40,714 nucleotides of DNA from Terriglobales bacterium (GTDB lineage: Bacteria; Acidobacteriota; Terriglobia; Terriglobales; Acidobacteriaceae). The notes beneath the pieces were generated by a model. It searched no databases and had not been told where the DNA came from. It worked only from the letters and a program-made list of their open reading frames with translations. The position numbers and the translations under genes were made by a program. The stretch spans positions 1 to 40,714 of the forward strand of contig JANWKU010000034.1 in the NCBI GenBank assembly GCA_025451215.1, given 5' to 3'. Of this stretch, positions 1 through 7,930 are shown piece after piece. Numbering within the stretch: position 1 is the first letter of the stretch; every line of letters begins with the position of its first letter.

Positions 1-117
1 GGTATACACGATCTGGCAACGCTCGTAATCTATGCGATCAGGCAAAATATTGTTGAAGCTCCGTTTACGGATGTCTCGGTTGTGCGTAAGGAAGTATTTT
101 CAGCAGCCGTAGCCTAA
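1..117 (+). CDS. NarL/LuxR-type response regulator, C-terminal end (partial)
   Basis: The first 38 codons are open from the window edge to a TAA at 115-117. The residues GIHDLATLVIYAIRQNIV match the last helix of a GerE/LuxR-type helix-turn-helix and align with GIHSNAGLVQYAIRIGVI of the intact regulator at 1934-2590. The family binds DNA as a dimer after phosphorylation of an N-terminal receiver domain, which lies outside the window. The gene is truncated by the window edge, not visibly broken. It converges with the outer-membrane gene that ends at 139. The family call is good; target genes cannot be inferred. Confidence 0.75.
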   Translation, partial: GIHDLATLVIYAIRQNIVEAPFTDVSVVRKEVFSAAVA

Positions 118-138
118 CCCCTAACCGTCATAGACCAT

Positions 139-798
139 TTAAAAGTTATAAACGACACCCAAAAGGAATCTCAGGCGGCTTTGTCCTGCATCAGAAAAGT
201 GAGTGCGAAGCAGATCCAGGTTGACGCGGGCGGACCAATGAGAATCCAAATTGTATTCGCCTCCGCCTCCGAGCATCCATGTAAATGCACTGTCTGAGGC
301 TGATTGCGAAGGAACACCCACTTGCTGAATCTGTGTATTTAAATGCGAACCTCCAAACTGTACTTCGGCAAACGGATCAAATTTGTATTTTTTTATCTTT
401 TTGGGTGCGAAGAAAATTCTTGGCCCTACCAAGAAGTTCTGAAGGTGATTTTTGACTGAAATTTGGCCGACGCTCGTCAGTTCAAAAGTGCCGATTAACG
501 AAGTATCATACCCAGAATCATAGTTGAGCGCGATCGATGCTCTCGGGCTGAACCGCCAAGCTGCCCCCAAATCGTAACCATTTAGTCCAAAATCTCCACT
601 CGTGTACATATAACTGCCGTTCACCTCCAGGTTTTGCGCAAAGCCTGGCGTGGAGCCCAACAGAACGAACATAATTCCTATAAGTCCGAACCAGCAGGCA
701 TGGTTGACCAAAGCGAATATGCTTGGTTTCAAGGGCCCTTCAGAGGGACTAGAGTCTGGATTCCAGAATGTTTCGGATGGTACGCCCAGCTGCACCAT
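139..798 (-). CDS. Outer-membrane beta-barrel protein
   Basis: About 219 residues. A hydrophobic segment (FGLIGIMFVLLGS) followed by TPGFAQ looks like a signal peptide with cleavage after GFA, though it sits about 28 residues in, giving a long n-region. The mature part has alternating strands rich in Tyr, Gly and Asn (SYMYTSGDFGLNGYDLG, ASIALNYDSGYD) and ends in LLGVVYNF, a terminal aromatic typical of outer-membrane barrels. I chose the ATG at 798 because AGGGAG lies 8 bases upstream; the in-frame start at 900 has no ribosome site and would push the signal peptide further inward. Resembles the OmpA-like/opacity-type 8-strand barrels common in Acidobacteriota. Function unknown. Confidence 0.75.
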   Translation of the reverse strand: MVQLGVPSETFWNPDSSPSEGPLKPSIFALVNHACWFGLIGIMFVLLGSTPGFAQNLEVNGSYMYTSGDFGLNGYDLGAAWRFSPRASIALNYDSGYDTSLIGTFELTSVGQISVKNHLQNFLVGPRIFFAPKKIKKYKFDPFAEVQFGGSHLNTQIQQVGVPSQSASDSAFTWMLGGGGEYNLDSHWSARVNLDLLRTHFSDAGQSRLRFLLGVVYNF

Positions 799-1218
799 GG
801 TATTTGCTCCCTTTATTTGAATTGAAATGCCGCGCATTAAGTCCGGGCTTGAAGTGCGCTGCGGATGCCGCGCTAAAGTTTCGGAAACAATTTGCGCCAT
901 AGCAATATCAGTCTTCGAAAACTAAGTTAGAGCCAGAGACAAACAATGCCAATTGGAAAGGTTTCGGGTTTTTGTGTGCGGGAAAACTACAGACTGAGTA
1001 CTTACGCAGGTAATGGTTTGCATTAATGCGTACTAAGTAGTTGTATACCCGTAAAAATGCACAGTTTCTCGCCTCATAAGTCACATGATTTACTCCATCT
1101 AGAAATTCAGTTATGGAGTGCCGTAGATTCTGGTGCAGGCTGGCGTCTGCGTTCTGTAATTTGTATAAAAACTGGGCACCCTTTATTTTCCTAACAATTT
1201 CCTAAAACGGTACGTTAT
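799..1218. other. Intergenic region between divergent genes
   Basis: About 420 bases, AT-rich towards the kinase gene at 1219. It must hold divergent promoters for the barrel gene and the two-component pair. No RNA gene, strong hairpin or readable gene remnant was seen. The open frame up to 900 on the minus strand is judged to be untranslated leader. Confidence 0.5.
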
Positions 1219-1932
1219 ATGAGAAAACAAAAGCAGCTTGAATTTAAGAGTGAACCGCTTGTTTCAGGAGTGGTTGGCAAAAAGCTTTTTGTTGCGCGAG
1301 AGGAAGAACGAAGAAAAATTGCTCGCGAATTACATGATGCCTTCGGTCAGGAACTCGTCACTATTCTTCTCGAATTGAATCAGCTGGCAAAGAATTGCAA
1401 AAGTCTTGCTCCACAAAGCAATTTAAGCAGGCAAGTATGTATTGGCCTGGATAATCTATCTACTCGAGTCAATCAAATTGCATCTTCTATAAATGAAGTA
1501 TCCCATCAACTTCATTCGACAATATTGGAACGCGCCGGATTGCGTCTTGCTCTTGAACAGCTTTGTGCTGACTTGAGCGTTCGAGGTAAAACCCAAGTCT
1601 ATTTTGTAGGAACCGGCCTGAAGACGATAATTTCTCCATCCATATCGTTATGCTTGTACCGGATTGCGCAGGAAGCTCTTCACAATGTTGATAAACACGC
1701 GCACGCACCTCGTACTGAAGTAATACTAAAAGAATTGGGTCATTGTATCGTGCTCACCGTGCGTGATCACGGAGTTGGATACAACCAAAAGCACTTGAAT
1801 TCCAATGCCGGCCTTGGACTTTCCAGTATGGAAGAACGGGCTGTTTCAATGGGAGGTGCTTTTGCGCTAAAAACTGCTTTAGGCAAGGGCACAGAGGTGA
1901 CGGTACAACTTCCGCTCAAGAACAGGAGCTAA
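1219..1932 (+). CDS. Cytoplasmic NarX-type sensor histidine kinase (HisKA_3 + HATPase_c)
   Basis: 237 residues, small because it has no sensor domain and no membrane segment. The dimerisation helix carries the H-box EEERRKIARELHDAFGQ with His39 as the expected phosphorylation site. An N-box (EALHNVDKHAHA, about 152-163) and G-boxes (DHGVGYN about 183, GLGLSSMEER about 197) form the ATPase domain, ending with GKGTEVTVQLPLK. The family autophosphorylates and passes phosphate to a NarL-type regulator, here encoded next door with one base between stop and start. With no input domain, the signal probably comes from a partner protein or from metabolites. Start ATG at 1219 has only a weak ribosome site. 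Confidence 0.9.
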   Translation: MRKQKQLEFKSEPLVSGVVGKKLFVAREEERRKIARELHDAFGQELVTILLELNQLAKNCKSLAPQSNLSRQVCIGLDNLSTRVNQIASSINEVSHQLHSTILERAGLRLALEQLCADLSVRGKTQVYFVGTGLKTIISPSISLCLYRIAQEALHNVDKHAHAPRTEVILKELGHCIVLTVRDHGVGYNQKHLNSNAGLGLSSMEERAVSMGGAFALKTALGKGTEVTVQLPLKNRS

Positions 1933-1933
1933 T

Positions 1934-2590
1934 ATGCGAATTAGAATGCTGCTTGCTGATGATCACAAAATGTTTACAGAGGCACTCTCTCGAATGCTCG
2001 CCCCAAATTACGAAATCATTGGGACCGCATCGAATGGGCGGGAACTCATTACACTTGCGCGAGAACTCAATCCAGATGTAATCGTCATGGATGTTTCCAT
2101 GCCATTGCTCAATGGTATGGAAGTTATTCGCGTGTTGAAACGGACTGCGGTGCGCGCCAAATTTGTGATTCTCACCATGCATACGGATGTAAGCCTCGCC
2201 GCAGAGGCATTTCGTTGTGGCGCGTCAGCGTTTGTACTGAAACAGGCTGCGGGCGATGAGTTAAATGCGGCGATTGTTACAGCATTGCGCGGGCGGCACT
2301 ATCTGAGTTCGGCGTTCCCCGTGGATTTGGTTACTTTGCTTGCCGAAGCCGTACGGCATCACCGGGAAGAAGGTCCAAAAATTACACGACGCCAACGCGA
2401 GGTACTCCAGCTAGTAGCTGAAGGCAAGACGATGAAAGAAGTTGCAACTTTACTAAGTCTTTCTACGCGAACAGTTGAATCTTATAAATACGAGATTATG
2501 CGCGTGCTTGGAATTCACTCCAATGCCGGACTTGTCCAATATGCTATTCGCATTGGTGTCATCACAGTTACGCCGTTGCAGGCTGCCTAG
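1934..2590 (+). CDS. NarL/FixJ-family response regulator
   Basis: 218 residues. Receiver domain 1-120 with acidic pair Asp9/Asp10, phospho-acceptor Asp53 (VIVMDVSMP), Thr81 and Lys103, so all switch residues are present. LuxR/GerE helix-turn-helix about 150-212 (ITRRQREVLQLVAEGKTMKEVA, then TRTVESYKYEIMRVLGI). It starts one base after the kinase stop. AGGAG of its ribosome site lies in the last codons of the kinase, so the two are almost certainly translated together and form a cognate pair. Target promoters are unknown. Confidence 0.93.
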   Translation: MRIRMLLADDHKMFTEALSRMLAPNYEIIGTASNGRELITLARELNPDVIVMDVSMPLLNGMEVIRVLKRTAVRAKFVILTMHTDVSLAAEAFRCGASAFVLKQAAGDELNAAIVTALRGRHYLSSAFPVDLVTLLAEAVRHHREEGPKITRRQREVLQLVAEGKTMKEVATLLSLSTRTVESYKYEIMRVLGIHSNAGLVQYAIRIGVITVTPLQAA

Positions 2591-2619
2591 TTCACGAGTC
2601 TGCGCTCCATTAGGCAGCT
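2581..2619 (+). terminator. Weak hairpin at the end of the kinase/regulator operon
   Basis: GCTGCCTA at 2582-2589 is exactly complementary to TAGGCAGC at 2611-2618, with a 21-base loop and a short TTT after it. It overlaps the regulator stop codon. The long loop and short T-run make it only a candidate terminator. Confidence 0.35.
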
Positions 2620-2906
2620 TTGCGGTAGACATGTTAAGGAACCCTCGCCAGAGCCACGGGCGGGCTGTATCTCGAAGCTACAGGCGACGAAAGCGTGTCG
2701 GATGCATTCTTGAAAATAACGGCGAAAGTTGCGGAGTGAATACGCTTTGGTTTATAGATCTTCCATCTGGGCAGAGAGAATCCCCACGGCTTTAAATCAC
2801 AGTGCCGAAGCGGCTTTGATCCACTGCCGCTCCGGATACTCGTCAAGTGAACCCTCCGCCTTAACAATGCGGACCCCGATAGCGCTCTTTGGTTCATAAC
2901 TGGCAA
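2620..2906. other. Intergenic region, nothing firm
   Basis: Convergent gap between the regulator and the DUF4136 gene. On the minus strand, just past the DUF4136 stop and in another frame, about 40 codons are open and read protein-like (IGVRIVKAEG...EYPERQWIKAAS). There is no start codon or recognised family, so it may be a remnant or chance. Confidence 0.3.
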
Positions 2907-3428
2907 TTACGGGTATTGCTTGAACATTTTCTCAACTGCTTCACTCACCCGCTTTTCATTCTTAGATCCCTTCTTCGACAATGTGTCCTGAGAGATGCCG
3001 CGCCAGATCATTTTTTGGCCGTTCGCGTCATAGATATCAACCACGAGAGTGCCGACATTGCTGATCTCTGGAGTCACCGTGGTCATGCCTCCTCCAAAGC
3101 CCCACCCGCCAGTGCCCCAGGCGTTGTAGGATGTCTCCTGTTTCATACCGCTGTTGGTTACGACGATGAGATCCGGATGCTCGGCTTCCTGCACCATCTG
3201 AAGCCCCTTTGCATTGAGTTGCGAATTGATTTCTTGCGTTGCGCTTTGGGCCAGAATTGAATCCTGGATCGCATTCGGATTTGCTTTTTCTCCCCAGGCA
3301 TACGTCTTGAATTTGGAGAAATCAATGTTATGGTTGTAGTCAACGTAGGTCGTTTGGGCCATTGCTCCGGCCATAAATAGACATACTAGCGCCGCACACA
3401 CAGCAATTCGAGTCATCATGGTATTCAC
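2907..3428 (-). CDS. DUF4136-family secreted protein
   Basis: 173 residues. Signal peptide MTRIAVCAALVCLFMAGAMA with cleavage before QTTYVDY. The mature protein shows family features: DFSKFKTYAW near the N-terminus, a central PDLIVV strand, TLVVDIYDANGQKMIWRG, and a C-terminal EAVEKMFKQYP. The family is widespread in Acidobacteriota and Bacteroidota and is predicted to be periplasmic or lipid-anchored; its biochemical role is unknown. This copy has no lipobox cysteine. AAAGGAG lies upstream of the ATG at 3428. It follows the barrel gene at 3510-4166 by 81 bases on the same strand, so they may be cotranscribed. A decayed piece of the same family occurs at 32855-33036. Confidence 0.85.
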   Translation of the reverse strand: MNTMMTRIAVCAALVCLFMAGAMAQTTYVDYNHNIDFSKFKTYAWGEKANPNAIQDSILAQSATQEINSQLNAKGLQMVQEAEHPDLIVVTNSGMKQETSYNAWGTGGWGFGGGMTTVTPEISNVGTLVVDIYDANGQKMIWRGISQDTLSKKGSKNEKRVSEAVEKMFKQYP

Positions 3429-3509
3429 TCCTTTTGTGAGTACTAAGCTTGAACGTATTAATCACAACAGTTCCACAACGCGACAACGTCATAAAGCGGA
3501 GATGGGCAA

Positions 3510-4166
3510 CTATTTAGTTGTGCCACGGCTGCCAAAGTTGAACGTAATTCCTCCGGAATACCGGAAGTTATTCTGATTTGAATTATTGAATTGATTGGTG
3601 AAGTCGGTAAACAGGTAGTCCAGCTCCACGGGCCTAATTGATATTGAATGTCCTATGGGAATATCCACGCCGCCACCGAATGCCATGGCAAAGGCATTAT
3701 TGGCCGGGGCCGTAGAAAATGCGCAAACACCTGTCACACAAATATTCTTGAAAGCATTCGCGTAGACGTTCGAATGTGCTCCTCCAAACAAAGCATGAAC
3801 GAAGGGTTGTATTTTTTTTGCGCTATGGAGTTTTATTTGCGGCCCGAACAAGTAGGTGAACAAGTTCCCTTGAATGTTCGCGCCGGCCCCAGTTGGGAAA
3901 TTGGGGCTGGGGGCGAATAAGAAGTGACTTGTATTACTTCCGTAGCCCTGGAAGTCCATCTTGATGCCGATGACGTCATTTAGATTGAATACTATTGATC
4001 CTCCGCCGCCATTCAGGCTGTGGCCCTGTGACCCGGATGCGTTCGGCGCAAACCGTGCATAGGAATAATCAAACCCCAGCTCCCCAGCAGGAAACTGTTG
4101 TGACCACACGCTTACTGAAAGCAGTAGAACACTTGCAATCAGACTATATTTCATTAGTTTATTCAT
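3510..4166 (-). CDS. Outer-membrane beta-barrel protein
   Basis: About 218 residues starting MNKLMKYSLIASVLLLSVSVWSQ, a clear signal peptide. I prefer the ATG at 4166 over 4190 because AGGAGGATGGC stands directly before it. The mature part is a glycine- and aromatic-rich barrel (GELGFDYSYARF, GPQIKL, FGGGVDIPIGHSISIRPVELDYLFTDF) ending in GGITFNFGSRGTTK. The layout matches the OmpA-like eight-strand porin/adhesin folds that often lie next to DUF4136 genes. A Cys pair (NICVTGVC) may be a disulfide in an extracellular loop. Specific role unknown. Confidence 0.8.
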   Translation of the reverse strand: MNKLMKYSLIASVLLLSVSVWSQQFPAGELGFDYSYARFAPNASGSQGHSLNGGGGSIVFNLNDVIGIKMDFQGYGSNTSHFLFAPSPNFPTGAGANIQGNLFTYLFGPQIKLHSAKKIQPFVHALFGGAHSNVYANAFKNICVTGVCAFSTAPANNAFAMAFGGGVDIPIGHSISIRPVELDYLFTDFTNQFNNSNQNNFRYSGGITFNFGSRGTTK

Positions 4167-4670
4167 GCCATCCTCCTGGTTCACTTTCATCTGTTCATAA
4201 TCGCGTTTTGTCTTGTGCTACTCCGGCCTTTGAAACAAACGGTCACCCCGGAATGAGGAGCTACATTGTCCCAATGAGCCCGCTTTAAGAAATCAACTCT
4301 ATTGGGCAGGCATATTGCCTGGCGACTGGAAGAAATAGCAGAAATGTGGTTTTCAGAGATTAACGTTGCGACGAAGTGAGTGCAGTTACAGACGCTCTTG
4401 AGCAGTGAACCAGTACATTTGACAGATGCGTCACGCGTGCGGTTACAACACAATAACTGATATGTCGTGCGGTTTACGCCGCCAGGAACTTACGGTGTGC
4501 GGTACGCCGCAGGAGACGAACTGCTGGCATGCTTTGGCAGCACGACAATTACTTTCAACGACATACTTGGAAATTCTCGAGAAGTAACCCATCATTAGCC
4601 GGAAGGTCGAATACAGTCGGTTAATCACTAAACCAAGTTGCACGTGAATCGGTTGTGAAGGAAAAAGACA
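4167..4670. other. Intergenic region with direct repeats
   Basis: About 500 bases between divergent genes. It holds three phased GTGCGGT repeats (listed separately) and a small perfect palindrome, CAGGCA-TAT-TGCCTG, near 4307-4321. No gene remnant was readable. Promoters for both flanking genes must lie here. Confidence 0.5.
4437..4509 (+). repeat. Three GTGCGGT direct repeats spaced exactly 30 bp
   Basis: GTGCGG begins at 4437, 4467 and 4497, each followed by T(T)(T)AC. The second and third extend to ACGCCGCC and ACGCCGCA, so they can also form small GCGG/CCGC hairpins. A 30-bp period is close to three helical turns, which suits a regulator binding one DNA face. They lie 160-235 bases upstream of the glucosidase start at 4671. 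No known operator is recognised. Confidence 0.4.
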
Positions 4671-6773
4671 ATGAGCGATAACACCATCAGCATACTCGAC
4701 GGCTCAACGTTCCTCGTATCAAATCCAAATGGCGACATAGACGCTCGACCGGACGAAGCGGAAGGTTTGTTCTTCAAAGATATGCGTCATTTGTCCAAGT
4801 GGAAGCTCACGATGGGTGGGCAGCCGCTGAATGTGCTCTCCACAGATGCAAGCGAGTATTACTACGCGCAGCACTTTTGCATTCCGCCGACTGGCACAAT
4901 CTACAAAAACCCGACCCTTTCGGTGATCCGCCGACGGTTTGTCGGAGATGGTTTTGTCGAAGAACTCACCGTCGTAAACCACGGTGCTGAAGCGCAGGAA
5001 ATTGATCTGCGGCTGGAAGTCGGATGTGATTTTGCCGACCTCTTCGAAGTGAAAGATGCGTTACAGAAAAAGGGCGAGTTCTATCAGCAAATGCGGAACC
5101 GGCAGTTGGTTCTGGGGTACAGGCGGGATTCCTTCGTCCGGGAGACCCTCATCAGCTCAACCGAAACGCCCACCGAGGGAACAGTAAACAACGTTTCTTT
5201 CCGTTTTACTTTGCAATCAAAATCATCATGGAGCACCAAATTAAAGGTAGTGCCGGTTACCGGTGAAACCGCTCATAGCCCTAAGTTCGCCGAGGACTCC
5301 TGCGGAACCATGCGACAAGATCTGAGCCATTGGATCGAACAAGCGCCAACTGTTACATGCCACCCGGAAGCCATGCGGACCTACATGCGCAACCTGGTGG
5401 ACATTGCTGCACTTCGCTTCCGCCCGGACGGCATGGGCGATCATTCGTTGCCGGCAGCGGGTTTACCCTGGTTTATGGCCGTTTTCGGTCGCGATAGCCT
5501 GATCACCAGTTACGAAATGCTTCCCTTTGCTCCTGAGTTGGCGGCTACCGCTCTCCGTGCTCTGGCGGAAGCGCAGGGTAAGAAGGAAGTCGAGCTTACC
5601 GAAGAAGAACCGGGACGGATACTCCACGAACTGCGTTTTGGCGAGCTCACCTATTTTCGGGAGCGTCCGCAGGCTCCTTATTATGGAGCGAGCGATACCA
5701 CGCCCTTGTTCCTTGTCCTATTGGACGAATACGAGCGCTGGAGCGGCGACGCCGATCTTGTCCGTGCCCTTGAGCCTAATGCCCGTGCGGCACTTGAGTG
5801 GATTGATCATTACGGAGATCGGGACGGCGACGGATACATCGAATATCAGCGCAAAACTACTCTGGGCCTGGATAATCAATGTTGGAAGGACTCGTGGAAT
5901 TCTATCCTTTTCCATGATGGTACCCTCGCCCGTACTCCTCGGGCCACCTGTGAGATTCAGGGCTACGCCTACGATGCGAAGGTACGCTGTGCCCGGCTGG
6001 CCCGTGAGATATGGAAGGACGAGGCGTTTGCATCCAAGCTGGAAATACAAGCGGCAAAGTTGAAGCAGCGTTTCAACCAGGATTTCTGGATTGAAGACCG
6101 CCAGTTCTTCGCCCTGGCTCTGGACGGCGATAAGAAAAAAGTGGATAGCCTGTGCTCCAACATTGGACAACTTCTTTGGAGCGGTATCGTTGATGGCGAT
6201 AAGGCTTCCGCGCTGCGAGATCATCTCATGGGCCCCAAGATGTTTTCCGGCTGGGGAATTCGTACGATGGCCGAAGGGGAGGGTGGCTACAATCCTATTG
6301 AATACCACAATGGGACCGTATGGCCGCATGACTGTAGCATCATTGCCGCCGGACTTGCGCGTTACGGGTTTCGCAAGGACGCATCGGATGTTGTAGCTGG
6401 CATATTCGAAGCGAGTCTGTTCTTCGGCTCACGGTTGCCTGAAGTTTTCGCGGGATATCAACGAGCGCAAACCCGCTTTCCGGTTCAGTATCCCACCGCC
6501 TGTTTGCCGCAGGCGTGGGCAGCAGGATCACCCATGCTCGGAATTCGCACTCTGCTGGGATTGGAACCGAAAGGCGAGATTCTGACCTCCGCTCCGGACG
6601 CAGTGCTTCCTTTCTGGATGGGAACGCTGTCAGTCGAAGGCATCCCAGGCCGTTGGGGCAAGGCAAACATCGTAGCGAGAGGCGATGAGACCAGAGTCCT
6701 CACTCCGAAACAGATCTATGAAGAAACATTGGCGAGGCGAACGCACCTGGAAGATGAAAAACTCGCCGCGTGA
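4671..6773 (+). CDS. Amylo-alpha-1,6-glucosidase / glycogen-debranching-type glycoside hydrolase
   Basis: 700 residues. The N-terminal ~200 residues (ILDGSTFLVSNPNGDI, LFFKDMRHLSKWKL, VNHGAEAQEIDLRLEV) match the N-terminal beta-domain of bacterial GDE-like proteins. The C-terminal two thirds is an (alpha/alpha)6 barrel with GLPWFMAVFGRDSLIT (GRDS at 273-276), a conserved stretch at about 385-408 (DGYIEY...LDNQCWKDSW) and TVWPHDCSIIAAGL. Relatives hydrolyse alpha-1,6 or other alpha-glucosidic bonds in glycogen or maltodextrin and are also annotated as trehalose- or mannosyl-glycoside hydrolases, so the exact substrate is open. No signal peptide, so cytoplasmic. GAAGGA precedes the ATG. It stands alone on this strand. 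Confidence 0.88.
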   Translation: MSDNTISILDGSTFLVSNPNGDIDARPDEAEGLFFKDMRHLSKWKLTMGGQPLNVLSTDASEYYYAQHFCIPPTGTIYKNPTLSVIRRRFVGDGFVEELTVVNHGAEAQEIDLRLEVGCDFADLFEVKDALQKKGEFYQQMRNRQLVLGYRRDSFVRETLISSTETPTEGTVNNVSFRFTLQSKSSWSTKLKVVPVTGETAHSPKFAEDSCGTMRQDLSHWIEQAPTVTCHPEAMRTYMRNLVDIAALRFRPDGMGDHSLPAAGLPWFMAVFGRDSLITSYEMLPFAPELAATALRALAEAQGKKEVELTEEEPGRILHELRFGELTYFRERPQAPYYGASDTTPLFLVLLDEYERWSGDADLVRALEPNARAALEWIDHYGDRDGDGYIEYQRKTTLGLDNQCWKDSWNSILFHDGTLARTPRATCEIQGYAYDAKVRCARLAREIWKDEAFASKLEIQAAKLKQRFNQDFWIEDRQFFALALDGDKKKVDSLCSNIGQLLWSGIVDGDKASALRDHLMGPKMFSGWGIRTMAEGEGGYNPIEYHNGTVWPHDCSIIAAGLARYGFRKDASDVVAGIFEASLFFGSRLPEVFAGYQRAQTRFPVQYPTACLPQAWAAGSPMLGIRTLLGLEPKGEILTSAPDAVLPFWMGTLSVEGIPGRWGKANIVARGDETRVLTPKQIYEETLARRTHLEDEKLAA

Positions 6774-7076
6774 GGATGGCCGTCCAGGAGAAGGAAAACC
6801 GCTGCTCAGATATTGATGGCTATGCATTTCGACAAGCTATGTCTCTGACGCTACAGAGAGAGTGTGGCAAGATTCCACCGACAATATGTGCAGAAGCGTT
6901 TGATTGACTATCCTCAAATGCGGCTTGCCTGCGCGCTACAGACAATTGTGCGGAAGATACTCGCCCAACGACCGGCAAAACTCTCAGAAAGCCGTGCTAA
7001 CAGTTGGGGGCGGCTTGATATCAGGAGTCTTTGCGAGTCAGACAATGGCTGATTCGTAAGGTCGTGACGGCCATAA
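6774..7076. other. Intergenic region, nothing recognised
   Basis: Convergent gap of about 300 bases between the glucosidase and the DUF2490 gene. It contains short near-palindromes (GGATGGCCGTCC near 6775, GGTCGTGACGGCC near 7060) but no T-run or readable gene. Confidence 0.4.
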
Positions 7077-7787
7077 TCATGGCGCACGGTGCTCGCTCGA
7101 AAAAAACAGATTAAGGCTGATGCCAACGAAATTATTCTGCCGATTGGGACTTTTGCCGGTGTTGTTCTCATGCTCATAATACAGGTCAAATTGCGCAACT
7201 TTTCCGACTGGGAACTGGCAGCCCGCGTAGAGGTCTGTCGTACTCCACTTGCCGTATTTACTTTCGTAAAAAGGTTCGGCGGCAACATAGGGTATGAAGT
7301 GGTACGAAGCAACGGAAATCGTCCGCTCCGCCGTAAGCTTGTTTCGATAGCGCCAGCTAAAATTCCCTGCCTGCCAATCGAGGTCTGCTCGGTTGCGGTC
7401 CGACAATAAGATTCCCGCAATTGTCGGAGCATGGACCGTCACGGCTTCGATCGCTCGATTCGTCGCGACAGCACCAGGACTCGTAATGATCCGATATCCA
7501 CTTTCCAGGACCACCATCCGCTTCTTGACGTCGTCAAGGTCGAACAACGTGACATTTTTAAGCTTTAATAGGGGTTTCAAATAGAGCTGAATGCTTGGAC
7601 CAAAGGTAAACTGCTGCGGATCGCCGCCTTCAGTGTCGTCCTTCGCTTGTAACAGTATCCTGGTCGTGTTGTTCAATTTGAGATTTGTATCTATCTCGGG
7701 AAGGAATTGAAGATCTTGGGCATGGCCCGCCGTGCACGCTACAGACGCGAGAAGAGCCCACAATGCGAACGTTGTAGATTTATTCAT
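7077..7787 (-). CDS. DUF2490-family outer-membrane protein
   Basis: 236 residues. Signal peptide MNKSTTFALWALLASVACTAGHA, cleavage before QDLQFLPEID. The rest has the family's pattern: TNLKLNNTTRILLQAKDD, SWRYRNKLTAERTI, the motif FIPYVAAEPFYES, then LYAGCQFPVGKVAQFDLYYEHENN and a terminal ISLNLFF. DUF2490 proteins are predicted 10-12-strand barrels of unknown role, recognised by the RYR...PY...EPF signature. The ribosome site is weak. It shows no operon partner, with 143 bases to the methyltransferase gene behind it. Confidence 0.75.
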   Translation of the reverse strand: MNKSTTFALWALLASVACTAGHAQDLQFLPEIDTNLKLNNTTRILLQAKDDTEGGDPQQFTFGPSIQLYLKPLLKLKNVTLFDLDDVKKRMVVLESGYRIITSPGAVATNRAIEAVTVHAPTIAGILLSDRNRADLDWQAGNFSWRYRNKLTAERTISVASYHFIPYVAAEPFYESKYGKWSTTDLYAGCQFPVGKVAQFDLYYEHENNTGKSPNRQNNFVGISLNLFFSSEHRAP

Positions 7788-7930
7788 GCGATGCCATTAG
7801 GGCATTGCCAGAAGAACCTAGCGTTCCGCTGGCTTAGTGACGTCAAGCATCCTCTTTATGTGCAGAGTAGGGGTTAGGCGCAGGGTGGCAGAACTGTCAA
7901 ATCTGATAGATACGTGAAAAGCTTTTGGAT

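Noticed and set aside
2740-2906. Minus-strand open stretch reading YEPKSAIGVRIVKAEG...
   Set aside because: Protein-like for about 40 codons but no start and no recognised family; left as a note on the gap.
5718-6329. 203-codon minus-strand frame inside the glucosidase gene
   Set aside because: Antisense to a well-conserved catalytic domain, no ribosome site and no protein-like motif.
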